A stretch of DNA of 64,000 bases from JADCCX01 sp051649305. Its GTDB lineage: Bacteria; Pseudomonadota; Alphaproteobacteria; Rhizobiales; Beijerinckiaceae. A program made the translations under genes and the position numbers. The notes under the pieces were generated by a model, which saw nothing but the letters and a program-made list of their open reading frames with translations, was not told where the DNA came from and made no database searches. Positions 23,422 through 32,119 of the stretch are shown one piece after another (the first letter of the stretch is position 1; each line of letters begins with the position of its first letter). The DNA lies in NCBI GenBank assembly GCA_051649305.1, contig JBOFGV010000004.1, positions 1 to 64,000 of the forward strand, given 5' to 3'.

Positions 23422-24420
23422 ATGAAAGCACTTGTTTATACCGGTCCAAACACCGTGGTTTACCAGAATGAACCAGACCCGGTTCCATTGGCCGGTGAAG
23501 TGCTTGTCAAAGTTGAGGCCGTCGGCATTTGCGGTTCTGATATGCATGCCTATCACGGCTATGACTCGCGTCGTCCTGCACCCCTTATTCTGGGTCATGA
23601 GGCAGCGGGACGAATCCTGACAGGCCCGCGCACAGGCGAACGTGTGACCATCAATCCCTTGGTGGTTGATCCTGCCTGTCCGTATGCGATCGAGGGGCGT
23701 TGGCATCTCTCACCCACGCGGCAGATCATTTCCATGCCGCCGCGCCCCGGCGCCTTTGCTGAGATCGTGCGCATACCCGAGCGCAACGTGATTGCCATTC
23801 CTGATGCCATGCCAATTGAGCATGCAGCCCTTGCCGAGCCAATCGCGGTATCCTGGCATGCCGTGCGCGTCGGCATGGAGCGATTGCATCAACCGATGTC
23901 AGCCTGCCGGGTCGTGGTGCTTGGAGGAGGGGCCATCGGTTTGGCTGCTGCTCTTGTTGCCAGACTGTTTGGTGCGCAGGATATTCAGGTTGGCGAAACC
24001 AACGGATTGCGCAGGCAATCTCTCATGCAGAACGATCAGCTCAATGGTTATGAACCCGGCAGCACCAATGAGCCGGCTGACAACAGCATTGATCTGGTTA
24101 TCGACGCAGTGGGGGCAAACGCTACCCGTGCTGCCGCCTGTCGCATGGTGCGTCCCGGAGGCGTGATTGTCCATGTGGGCTTGCTGCCCGGGCAAGACGG
24201 ACTGGATGTGCGCAAACTGACGCTTCAGGAGGTCACGTTGATGGGTTCCTATTGCTACACACCCACAGACTTTATCCAGACGGTGCATGCACTGGCAGGT
24301 CAACAAATGGGGTCTCTCAAGTGGATTGAGGAACGTCCCCTTTCTGAAGGCGCTGACGCCTTCCGGCGGATTGACGCCGGACAAACCGCAGCGGCTAAAA
24401 TCATTCTGCGGCCTGTTTGA
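23422..24420 (+). CDS. Zinc-type alcohol dehydrogenase-like protein, structural zinc site lost
   Basis: The 332-residue medium-chain dehydrogenase, nearest in pattern to L-idonate 5-dehydrogenases, keeps the catalytic zinc ligands C37 in VGICGSD and H59-E60 in LGHEAAG. VVLGGGAIGLAAALVARLFGA forms the nucleotide-binding fold. The lobe that normally holds four structural-zinc cysteines reads NPLVVDPACPYAIEGRWHLS with a single cysteine, so the structural zinc is probably absent. It follows the SDR in the same direction 17 bases later and probably oxidises a hydroxyl of the imported compound or its derivative. Confidence 0.83.
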   Translation: MKALVYTGPNTVVYQNEPDPVPLAGEVLVKVEAVGICGSDMHAYHGYDSRRPAPLILGHEAAGRILTGPRTGERVTINPLVVDPACPYAIEGRWHLSPTRQIISMPPRPGAFAEIVRIPERNVIAIPDAMPIEHAALAEPIAVSWHAVRVGMERLHQPMSACRVVVLGGGAIGLAAALVARLFGAQDIQVGETNGLRRQSLMQNDQLNGYEPGSTNEPADNSIDLVIDAVGANATRAAACRMVRPGGVIVHVGLLPGQDGLDVRKLTLQEVTLMGSYCYTPTDFIQTVHALAGQQMGSLKWIEERPLSEGADAFRRIDAGQTAAAKIILRPV

Positions 24421-24491
24421 AAGCATTGCCTTGCTGATCTGCATATTGCAGGCTCGCTTCAGACAAATCAGACCAAAGAGATGAGGAACGA

Positions 24492-25259
24492 ATGAGCTTT
24501 GCATTGTTTGATCTTGCCGGCAAAACGGCGCTTGTTACCGGTTCTTCCCGCGGGCTTGGCAGAGCCATGGCTGAAGGACTGGCGCGCGCCGGTGCGCGGG
24601 TGGTTATCAATGGCACTGATCCCAAACGTGTTGACGAAACCGTTGCGGAAATGATTGGTGCCGGTTTTCAGGCACTGCCTGCTGCTTTTGATGTGACCAG
24701 TGAAGCAGCCATTATTTCAACTTTCCAGCGCTTGGATGCCGCCGGTATTGCCGTTGACATTCTGGTCAACAATGCAGGCATCCAGTTTCGCCGCCCCATG
24801 CTTGAACTCGATACAGCTGACTGGCAGCGCATCATCGATACCAATCTCACCAGCGCCTTCATCATTGGTCGCGAGGCCGCAAAACGCATGGTGCCGCGTG
24901 GCCATGGCAAGATCATCAATATCGGCTCATTGATGAGTGGACTGGCACGGGCAACGGTTGCGCCCTATACGGTTTCCAAAGGCGGCGTGAAACTGTTGAC
25001 GCAGGCGATGGCAGCGGAATGGGCAGCGAGCGGCATTCAGGCCAACGCCATCGGACCGGGATATATGCTGACAGACATGAATCAGGCCCTGATCGACAAT
25101 CCTGACTTTAACGCCTGGGTGACAGCACGCACGCCCTCCAGACGCTGGGGCAAGCCTGATGAACTGATTGGTGCAGCGGTGTTTCTGGCATCATCCGCTT
25201 CAAGCTATATCAATGGCCAGATCATTTATGTCGATGGTGGCATGACGGCCATTTTGTAG
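24492..25259 (+). CDS. SDR-family oxidoreductase, gluconate 5-dehydrogenase-like
   Basis: The 255-residue enzyme has TGSSRGLG, NNAGI and the Ser-Tyr-Lys set with SLMSG and YTVSKGG. The spacing and the end GQIIYVDGGMTAIL match IdnO/gluconate 5-dehydrogenase proteins. Together with the preceding idonate-dehydrogenase-like ADH it resembles an idnD-idnO pair, which offers an alternative view of the cluster as sugar-acid catabolism rather than sulfonate catabolism. It is the last gene of the LacI-linked run. Confidence 0.86.
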   Translation: MSFALFDLAGKTALVTGSSRGLGRAMAEGLARAGARVVINGTDPKRVDETVAEMIGAGFQALPAAFDVTSEAAIISTFQRLDAAGIAVDILVNNAGIQFRRPMLELDTADWQRIIDTNLTSAFIIGREAAKRMVPRGHGKIINIGSLMSGLARATVAPYTVSKGGVKLLTQAMAAEWAASGIQANAIGPGYMLTDMNQALIDNPDFNAWVTARTPSRRWGKPDELIGAAVFLASSASSYINGQIIYVDGGMTAIL

Positions 25260-25268
25260 CAGCCTTAT

Positions 25269-25287
25269 TTTTGTGCATTGCACAAAA
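25269..25287. promoter_or_regulatory. Perfect inverted repeat before nrtB-like gene
   Basis: TTTTGTGC (25269-25276) and GCACAAAA (25280-25287) form a perfect 8-bp inverted repeat with spacer ATT. It sits 10 bases after the SDR stop and 180 bases before the permease start. It could be a terminator for the upstream operon (the 3' arm is followed by T but no run) or a regulator site for the nitrogen operon. The rest of 25288-25468 shows no convincing gene. Confidence 0.5.
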
Positions 25288-25468
25288 TCGAGGCACTGTG
25301 TGTGCCCATCTCACAATACTCGTTCATTTCAGTTTTGCATGTGGAAGAGGGCAAATACCACGCGTTTCTCGTGAAATGGCGTTTTGGCACGCTCTTTGTA
25401 ACCACCGATCCTGAAAGTGATGGTCCGCATGTCTTCATGCGCGGATATCCAGAAAAAGGATCAGTGCG

Positions 25469-26392
25469 ATGGGGCTTGCCCAACTGAAAACCGTTGAAAC
25501 GACGCAGGCAGTCGTTGTTGCTCCGAAAGCTGAGGCAGTCGGGACGACAGCGAAGGTTGTGCATCTGAAAAAACCTGCCAGCGCCATTCTTGCCGAAAAG
25601 CTGAAGTACTGGAGCAACTGGACCCTTGTGACGGTTGTTCCGCCGCTGATCACAGTGGCTCTTCTGATGCTGGTTTGGCAGATCGCATTTTCCAAGCCCG
25701 GCGCATCCTTGCCAGCACCAACGGTTGTCTGGGCGGAAGCGCATGAACTGATCATGCAGCCGTTTTACTGGGCAAGCTCGCAGGACATTGGTCTGGGCTG
25801 GCGCGTCATGACATCGCTGCAGCGCGTGCTTATCGGCTTCGGACTGGCTGCTGTTGTCGGCATCTTTATTGGTGCGGTCATTGGCCAGTCGATCTGGGCC
25901 ATGCGGGGGCTTGATCCCGTGTTTCAGGTGCTGCGCACGGTTCCGCCATTGGCATGGTTGCCCATTTCGCTGGCGGCTTTCCGCGACTCCAACCCGTCAG
26001 CAATCTTCGTGATTTTCATTACAGCCATTTGGCCGGTGATCATCAACACGGCTGTTGGCATCCGCAACATCCCGCAGGACTACCGCAACGTGGCGGCGGT
26101 GCTTCGGCTCAACTCCATCGAATTTTTCTTCAAGGTGATGCTGCCGTCAGCCGCACCCTACATCTTCACGGGCCTGCGCATCGGCGTTGGCCTCTCCTGG
26201 CTTGCCATCGTTGCCGCTGAAATGCTGACCGGGGGAGTGGGCATCGGCTTCTTCATCTGGGATGCATGGAACTCATCCAAGTTGCCAGACATTGTCGTGG
26301 CGCTTCTCTACATCGGCCTTGTTGGCTTCGTGCTGGATCGCCTCGTTGCTGCCCTCGGCAACGTCGTGACACGCGGCACTGCAGCATCCTGA
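25469..26392 (+). CDS. nrtB: Nitrate-type ABC transporter permease (NrtB-like)
   Basis: The 307-residue inner-membrane permease has a long basic N-terminus of about 50 residues before the first helix. It then shows VLRTVPPLAWLPISLAAFRDSNPSA, the coupling segment YRNVAAVLRLNSIEFFFKVMLPSAA and VAAEMLTGGVGIGFFIWDAWNSS, all features of NrtB rather than SsuC. AAGGA precedes the ATG at 8-base spacing. Downstream are an NrtD-like ATPase and a NirA-type reductase. The binding protein NrtA expected before NrtB is absent here. Confidence 0.88.
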   Translation: MGLAQLKTVETTQAVVVAPKAEAVGTTAKVVHLKKPASAILAEKLKYWSNWTLVTVVPPLITVALLMLVWQIAFSKPGASLPAPTVVWAEAHELIMQPFYWASSQDIGLGWRVMTSLQRVLIGFGLAAVVGIFIGAVIGQSIWAMRGLDPVFQVLRTVPPLAWLPISLAAFRDSNPSAIFVIFITAIWPVIINTAVGIRNIPQDYRNVAAVLRLNSIEFFFKVMLPSAAPYIFTGLRIGVGLSWLAIVAAEMLTGGVGIGFFIWDAWNSSKLPDIVVALLYIGLVGFVLDRLVAALGNVVTRGTAAS

Positions 26393-26409
26393 GCGAAAGG
26401 AAAACAGCC

Positions 26410-27210
26410 ATGACCAAAGCTCACCTCAAGCTTGACCATATCGACAAGAGCTTCCAGCGCGGTGCTTCCACCACTGAGGTGCTCAAAGATATCAATTTGA
26501 CCATCAACAATGGCGAGTATGTCTCGATCATCGGCCATTCCGGCTGCGGCAAGTCCACCTTGCTCAATATCATCGCCGGTTTGACGCCTGTGACAAGTGG
26601 TGCTGTGCTTCTGGAAAATCACGAGGTCAACAGTCCCGGACCAGACCGCGCCGTGGTGTTCCAGAACCATTCCTTGCTGCCGTGGCTAACCGTTTACGAG
26701 AACGTGTCTCTCGCAGTGAACAAGGTGTTTGGCTCCAGCAAGAACAAGCGCGAGCGAGATGAGTGGATCAGGCATAATCTGGCGCTGGTGCACATGACCC
26801 ATGCGCTCGACAAGCGTCCGTCCGAAATCTCGGGCGGTATGAAGCAGCGCGTCGGCATTGCACGTGCGTTGGCGATGGAGCCAAAAATCCTGCTGCTTGA
26901 TGAGCCTTTCGGTGCGCTTGACGCATTGACCCGCGCGCACCTGCAGGACTCGGTGATGGACATTCACTCGCGTCTGAAGAACACCATGATCATGATCACC
27001 CACGATGTGGACGAAGCCGTCTTGCTGTCCGACCGCATCGTCATGATGACCAACGGTCCAGCAGCCACCATCGGCGAGGTTCTGGATGTGAAACTGGACA
27101 GGCCCCGTAAGAGGCTCGATCTCGTCAATGATCCTGTCTACATCCAGTGCCGTGTTGGCGTCCTCGAGTTCCTCTATGCGCGCCACAAGGCGCCGTCGAT
27201 AGCAGCCTGA
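26410..27210 (+). CDS. nrtD: Nitrate-type ABC transporter ATP-binding protein (NrtD-like)
   Basis: The 266-residue ATPase has GHSGCGKST, FQNHSLLPWLTVYENV, ISGGMKQRVGIARALAMEP, LLLDEPFGALDALTRAHLQD and THDVDEAVLLSDRIVMMTNGP. The last phrase is diagnostic of the NrtC/NrtD group. No fused NrtA-like domain is present, so it is of the NrtD form. The ATG at 26410 follows GAAAGGAAAA. It is 17 bases after nrtB and 14 bases before the reductase gene. Confidence 0.9.
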   Translation: MTKAHLKLDHIDKSFQRGASTTEVLKDINLTINNGEYVSIIGHSGCGKSTLLNIIAGLTPVTSGAVLLENHEVNSPGPDRAVVFQNHSLLPWLTVYENVSLAVNKVFGSSKNKRERDEWIRHNLALVHMTHALDKRPSEISGGMKQRVGIARALAMEPKILLLDEPFGALDALTRAHLQDSVMDIHSRLKNTMIMITHDVDEAVLLSDRIVMMTNGPAATIGEVLDVKLDRPRKRLDLVNDPVYIQCRVGVLEFLYARHKAPSIAA

Positions 27211-27224
27211 GAACACACGCTATT

Positions 27225-28976
27225 ATGAGCAGTGACTTTTCATCGGACCAGAAGCGCTACCTGGAAGGGTTTGTCTCCGGCATTCAGGCAGGCAAACTGG
27301 CTGGCGGTGCGCCAAAGCCTGCGGCGGAGCCTTCCGGGCCTGATGCTGTGCACATCGCAGCGCAGGATGCGACAACCGCCAAAGGCGGCAAGCTGGTTGA
27401 TCAGGAAAAGTGGAAGCGGGCGGAGCACCCGTTTGATGCTTACCAGCGCTTCAAGGCGCAAGCGGCCAAGGGTGAATATCCCAAGCCCGAAGATAATTTC
27501 CGCTGGCGCTATTTCGGCCTGTTCTATGTGGCACCTGCCCAGAACAGCTATATGTGCCGGTTGCGCATTCCCAACGGTATTCTGACGCACTGGCAGTTCT
27601 CGGGCTTTGCCGATCTCGCTGACAAGCATGCGGGCGGCTACAGCCATGTGACGACACGCGCCAACCTTCAGGCCCGCGAAATAAAGGCGGAAAGCGCCAT
27701 TCCGGTCATCGAGGGCATACTCGATCTCGGCCTTTGTTCCAAAGGTTCAGGGGCTGACAACATCCGCAATGTTACGGGCTCTGCGACCGCAGGCATTGAT
27801 CCGCAGGAGTTGGCCGATACCCGCCCGCTAGCTCGCGAGTGGCACCATCACATCCTCAACACGCGCACGCTCTACGGCCTGCCGCGCAAGTTCAATGTGG
27901 CTTTTGATGGTGGCGGCAGCATTCCGACGCTGGAGGAAAGCAACGACATTGGCTTTCAGGCTGTGATGGTGGGTGAGGGCGCATCGGTTGAACCCGGCCT
28001 CTGGTGGCGCATTGTGCTGGGTGGCATTTCCGGCCACCGTGATCTGGCGCGGGCCTCAGGCGTGTTCTGCAAGGCAGAGGATTGCACGCCCATTGCCGAT
28101 GCGATGATCCGTGTATTCAGTGCCCATGGCGACCGCACAAACCGCACAAAGGCACGGTTGAAATACGTGCTTGATGACTGGGGCTTCGACAAGTTCATTG
28201 CTGAGACGGAAGCTGTGCTTGGCAAGAACCTGACGCGCATTCCGGAAAGCGCTGTTGCGCCACGCGGTGCATTTGATCGTCTGGCCCACATCGGTGTTCA
28301 TCCGCAAAAACAAACAGGTCTGAACTGGGTTGGTGTCACATTGCCGGTTGGCAAGTTGAGCACAGCGCAAATGCGGGGGATTGCAGCGCTGGCCCATGCC
28401 TACGGTGATGGCGACATTCGCCTGACTGTCTGGCAAAATCTGCTGCTTTCCGGTGTGCCTTCCGACAAGGTTGCGCTGGTGGTCGCTGGCGTTGAGAAGT
28501 TGGGGCTTTCGACCAAGGCCACGTCCATGCAGGCAGGTCTTGTGGCTTGCACTGGCGCCACGGGTTGCAAGTTTGCAGCCGCCTTCACCAAGGAGGATGC
28601 GCTGAAGATCGCGACGCATGTCGATGCGCGCATGACACTGGACCAGCCGGTCAATGTGCATCTCACCGGTTGCCATCACTCCTGCGCACAGCATTACATT
28701 GGCGACATCGGCCTTATCGGCGCGAAAGTGCCGATCAATGACGATGGCGACACAGTGGAGGGCTATGACTTTGTGGTCGGTGGTGGCTTTGCCGATGCCG
28801 CAAAAATCGGCCGCGAATTGTGGAAAGGCGTGAAGGCGGAGGATGCGCCGGCGCGCGTGGAACAGCTCCTGCGTGCCTGGCAGGGCAACCGTGCTGACGC
28901 CGCCGAGAGCTTCCACAGCTTCGCCAACCGCGTGGACAACGAGACATTGACCAAGCTTGCGGAGAGCGCCGCATGA
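27225..28976 (+). CDS. nirA: NirA-family siroheme nitrite/sulfite reductase
   Basis: The 583-residue hemoprotein carries two ferredoxin-like/hemoprotein repeats. The siroheme-4Fe4S cysteine sets are CTGATGC (C-x5-C) and GCHHSC (C-x3-C), in a QHYIGDIGLIG context. Such enzymes reduce nitrite to ammonia (NirA) or sulfite to sulfide by six electrons in the cytoplasm. The N-terminal 60 residues form a low-complexity extension before the core. The linked nitrate-type transporter favours nitrite; the overlapping flavoprotein and CysG fit either. The ATG at 27225 is preferred over upstream in-frame starts that overlap nrtD. Confidence 0.87.
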   Translation: MSSDFSSDQKRYLEGFVSGIQAGKLAGGAPKPAAEPSGPDAVHIAAQDATTAKGGKLVDQEKWKRAEHPFDAYQRFKAQAAKGEYPKPEDNFRWRYFGLFYVAPAQNSYMCRLRIPNGILTHWQFSGFADLADKHAGGYSHVTTRANLQAREIKAESAIPVIEGILDLGLCSKGSGADNIRNVTGSATAGIDPQELADTRPLAREWHHHILNTRTLYGLPRKFNVAFDGGGSIPTLEESNDIGFQAVMVGEGASVEPGLWWRIVLGGISGHRDLARASGVFCKAEDCTPIADAMIRVFSAHGDRTNRTKARLKYVLDDWGFDKFIAETEAVLGKNLTRIPESAVAPRGAFDRLAHIGVHPQKQTGLNWVGVTLPVGKLSTAQMRGIAALAHAYGDGDIRLTVWQNLLLSGVPSDKVALVVAGVEKLGLSTKATSMQAGLVACTGATGCKFAAAFTKEDALKIATHVDARMTLDQPVNVHLTGCHHSCAQHYIGDIGLIGAKVPINDDGDTVEGYDFVVGGGFADAAKIGRELWKGVKAEDAPARVEQLLRAWQGNRADAAESFHSFANRVDNETLTKLAESAA

Positions 28977-30571
28977 CAATGCCCATGGCCCCGATCAAGA
29001 GCTTTGATTTGCTGCCAGAAAATGCGCCGTTTTCTGGTGATCAACGCCTGTGGCTCAGCGGGTTTTTCGCAGGCTACCTCAACCTTGATACCGCTGCTGT
29101 CACTGCGCTTTCACCCGGTGAGGCTTCAAGCCTGATCGCGGGTTTACCTGCCGAGGATGAAGACGCACCCTGGCATGATCCCGCTATGGAGATTGCCGAC
29201 CGCATGAAACTGGCGGATGGCAAGCCCGTGAAGCGCCGGATGTTTGCTGCCATGGCGCAGCAGAACTGCGGGCAGTGCGGCTATCTCTGCGAAACCTATT
29301 CCGCTGCCATTGCCGACGGCAAAGAGCCGAAGCTCAATCTCTGTGCGCCGGGCGGCAAGGACACCCTGCGCATGCTGAAGCAACTGGCTGAAGAGCTTGG
29401 CTCTGGTGGCGCTGCTCCCGTTGCTGCAGAGATTGCAGCCCCAGTGGCCGTTGGTCCCAAAGGCTATGCACGGGACAACCCAGTGCAGGCGACGTTTCTG
29501 TCCCGCCGCAAGCTTAACGGTGCGGGCTCTGAAAAGGAAACATTCCACATCGAGTTTGATCTCGCTGCATCCGGCATCACCTACAAAGCCGGGGATTCCT
29601 TCGGTGTGTTTGCTGCCAATGATGAGCGCTTGGCCGATGCTGTCATCGCATTGATTGGTGCAAGGCCGGAGCATGATCTGGGTGGCAAGACACTGCGCCA
29701 TGCGCTCATCCACGAGCGGGCATTGGGGGCTGCACCCGACAACCTGTTCCAGTTGATTTCCTTCGTCACTGGTGGCGCAACGCGCGCCAAGGCGCAGGCA
29801 CTTGCAAAGGGCGAAGACCCTGACGATGATCTTGCCTTGCTGGATGTGCTGGGTACTCTCCACAAGTTTGCAGGACTCAAGGTCAGCCCGGAAGCCTTTG
29901 TTGAAGCGCTGGATGAATTGCAGCCCCGGCTCTATTCCATCTCCTCTTCGCCGCACCACGAAAAGGATCGGTTGACGCTGACAGTGGATTGCGTGCGCTA
30001 TGCGCTCGGCAAGCGCCAGCGCTTTGGTGTTGCGTCCACATTCCTTGGCGAGCGTATTGCCGAAAGCCAGACACTGCCGGTTTATGTGCAGGCGGCCCAT
30101 GGCTTCGGCCTGCCGGATGATGCCACCAAACCAGTGATCATGGTTGGTCCGGGCACCGGCATCGCACCGTTCCGTGCCTTCCTGCAGGACCGCGCAGCAA
30201 CAAAAGCGCCTGGGCGCAACTGGCTGTTCTTTGGCCATCAGCGTGTTGCGGAAGATTTTTTCTATGCCGATGAACTCAACGCCATGAAAGACCAAGGCCA
30301 ACTGGAGCGCCTGACGCTCGCATGGTCGCGCGATGGCAAGGACAAGATCTACGTGCAGGACCGCATGCGCGAGAATGGCGCTGAACTCTGGGCATGGTTC
30401 GGGCAGGGCGCACATTTCTATATCTGCGGGGATGCCAAGCGCATGGCGAAGGATGTCGAGCGGGCCTTGGTCGATATCGCAGCCGAGCACGGCAAGATGA
30501 GTACTGATGACGCCGTGGCTTTTGTGGCGGGCCTTAAGAAGTCCGGGCGCTATCAGGCGGACGTCTACTGA
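28973..30571 (+). CDS. Sulfite-reductase-flavoprotein-like NADPH reductase with N-terminal 4Fe-4S domain
   Basis: The 532-residue electron-transfer protein has a CysJ/P450-reductase-type C-terminal half: FAD site RLYSISSSP, then GPGTGIAPFRAFLQDR for NADPH and a FYICGDAKRMAKDVE end. Instead of the FMN flavodoxin domain of CysJ, residues about 90-130 carry a four-cysteine Fe-S motif (C99, C102, C106, C124, in CGQCGYLC and LCAPGG) of the RnfB/PF04060 type. Start overlaps the nirA stop (ATGA), so the two are made together. Electron flow NADPH-FAD-4Fe4S-siroheme is inferred. In-family examples exist in Rhizobiales, but biochemistry is scarce. Confidence 0.85.
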   Translation: MTMPMAPIKSFDLLPENAPFSGDQRLWLSGFFAGYLNLDTAAVTALSPGEASSLIAGLPAEDEDAPWHDPAMEIADRMKLADGKPVKRRMFAAMAQQNCGQCGYLCETYSAAIADGKEPKLNLCAPGGKDTLRMLKQLAEELGSGGAAPVAAEIAAPVAVGPKGYARDNPVQATFLSRRKLNGAGSEKETFHIEFDLAASGITYKAGDSFGVFAANDERLADAVIALIGARPEHDLGGKTLRHALIHERALGAAPDNLFQLISFVTGGATRAKAQALAKGEDPDDDLALLDVLGTLHKFAGLKVSPEAFVEALDELQPRLYSISSSPHHEKDRLTLTVDCVRYALGKRQRFGVASTFLGERIAESQTLPVYVQAAHGFGLPDDATKPVIMVGPGTGIAPFRAFLQDRAATKAPGRNWLFFGHQRVAEDFFYADELNAMKDQGQLERLTLAWSRDGKDKIYVQDRMRENGAELWAWFGQGAHFYICGDAKRMAKDVERALVDIAAEHGKMSTDDAVAFVAGLKKSGRYQADVY

Positions 30572-32046
30572 TGAGCACCGTGACGCCCTTCGCACGCCAG
30601 CGCGCCCCGCGCGAGACCGTGGAGCGGATGGGTGATCTTGCGACTTTGCCGGTGTTTTACAAACTGCGCGGCAAGACAGTCCTGCTGGCTGGAGGCTCTG
30701 CCGGCACAGCCTGGAAAGCCGAGTTGCTGGCCGCAGCAGGTGCTGCTGTACGTCTGGTTTGGGATGAGCCTGATGCTGAAACAATCAAACTCAAGCACGC
30801 CTGGCCAGAGCGTGTTGTGCTGGTGGAACGCAAGCTTAAAGACACTGACTTTGACAACGTTGCCATGGCCATCGGCGCGTTGGAAGATGATGCGGAGGCT
30901 GCGCATTTTGCCTCAACCGCGCGCAGCAAGGGCATCCCCGTCAACGTGGTGGACAAGCCTGCCTTCTGTGACTTCCAGTTCGGTTCCATCGTCAACCGTT
31001 CGCCGCTGATCATCGGCATTTCAACAGATGGTGGCGCGCCGCCCCTTGGTCAGGCCGTTCGTTCGATGATTGAAACCTTGCTGCCTGCGGGTCTTGCACG
31101 CTGGGCGCAGGCCGCGAAAAACTGGCGCGGGCGCGTGATGTCTGCCGGATTGGATGGCGCTGATCGCAAGACGTTCTGGCGACGCTTTGCCAAGGAGGCG
31201 ATGGCCAGACCCAATGAAGCGCCATGCCCGGTTGAGCGCGAGGCCATGATCGCTGATCTGGAGTTTGACAGCAAAACCCGGAGCAGGGGGCATCTCGCAT
31301 TGGTGGGCGCTGGCCCCGGTGATCCCGAACTCCTCACCCTGAAAGCCGTGCGGTATCTGCGCGAGGCTGATGTTATTCTCTATGACGATCTGGTGGGTGA
31401 GGGCATTCTGGGCTTTGCGCGGCGTGAGGCCCGCAAGATCCATGTGGGCAAGCGTGGCGGCAAGACATCCTGTCTGCAGCAGGACATCACCGCTCTCGCC
31501 GTGTTGTTGGCGAGCGAAGGCAACCGCGTGGTTAGGCTCAAAGGCGGCGATCCCTTGATCTTTGGCCGTGCTGATGAAGAGATGCAGGCAGCAAGTGAGG
31601 CAGGTGTTCCTGTCACTGTGGTCAACGGCATTTCGGCGGCATTGGGGGCCGCGGCCGCACTCGGAGTATCGCTGACAAAACGCGGTGTGGCGCGGCGGAT
31701 GCAGTTTGTGACTGCGCATGACGAAAAGGGCAGGTTGCCATCAACAGTCCACTGGCCCAGCATTGCTGATCCCGATGCGACGACATGCGTCTATATGGGC
31801 CGCAAGAACCTGCCGCCGTTTATCGCTGAAGCCCGCAGACATGGCCTTGCTGCAGACACGCCTGTCAGGCTTGTCGTGAACGCCACGCGGCCTGATGAAG
31901 TGGTTGTGTCAGGGACGGCAGCAACCATTGCTGAAATCGCAGGCTTCTCTGATGCCAGCGGTCCGGCCATGCTGCTGATTGGATATGCGCTTGAGAAAGC
32001 CAACAGTGAAACCGCCATTGCCCCTTATCGCCTCGCGGCGGAATAA
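30571..32046 (+). CDS. cysG: Siroheme synthase CysG (bifunctional)
   Basis: The 491-residue enzyme makes siroheme, the cofactor of the upstream reductase. The N-terminal half is the precorrin-2 dehydrogenase/ferrochelatase domain (YKLRGKTVLLAGGSAGTAWKAELL; SIVNRSPLIIGISTDGGAPPLGQAVR). The C-terminal half is uroporphyrinogen III methyltransferase (LVGAGPGDPELLTLKAVRYL; RLKGGDPLIFGRADEEMQA; YMGRKNLP). ATG overlaps the previous stop by one base. Its presence in the operon strongly supports a siroheme enzyme unit. Confidence 0.95.
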   Translation: MSTVTPFARQRAPRETVERMGDLATLPVFYKLRGKTVLLAGGSAGTAWKAELLAAAGAAVRLVWDEPDAETIKLKHAWPERVVLVERKLKDTDFDNVAMAIGALEDDAEAAHFASTARSKGIPVNVVDKPAFCDFQFGSIVNRSPLIIGISTDGGAPPLGQAVRSMIETLLPAGLARWAQAAKNWRGRVMSAGLDGADRKTFWRRFAKEAMARPNEAPCPVEREAMIADLEFDSKTRSRGHLALVGAGPGDPELLTLKAVRYLREADVILYDDLVGEGILGFARREARKIHVGKRGGKTSCLQQDITALAVLLASEGNRVVRLKGGDPLIFGRADEEMQAASEAGVPVTVVNGISAALGAAAALGVSLTKRGVARRMQFVTAHDEKGRLPSTVHWPSIADPDATTCVYMGRKNLPPFIAEARRHGLAADTPVRLVVNATRPDEVVVSGTAATIAEIAGFSDASGPAMLLIGYALEKANSETAIAPYRLAAE

Positions 32047-32119
32047 CTGATTATCCCGCCTGCCTCTTGAAACCGGTCTGCAAGCCCGTTACGGACGGAT
32101 AAGCACGCCAGAAAGAGTC

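Noticed and set aside
25278..25487. A 69-codon frame before nrtB, starting at TTG
   Set aside because: It starts inside the perfect inverted repeat, lacks a ribosome site, overlaps the nrtB start and resembles no known protein. It also shows no likeness to a remnant of nrtA.
29144..30784. A 546-codon open frame on the minus strand
   Set aside because: It is the antisense shadow of the Fe-S/FAD reductase and cysG start; it has no family resemblance and arises from GC-rich codon bias.
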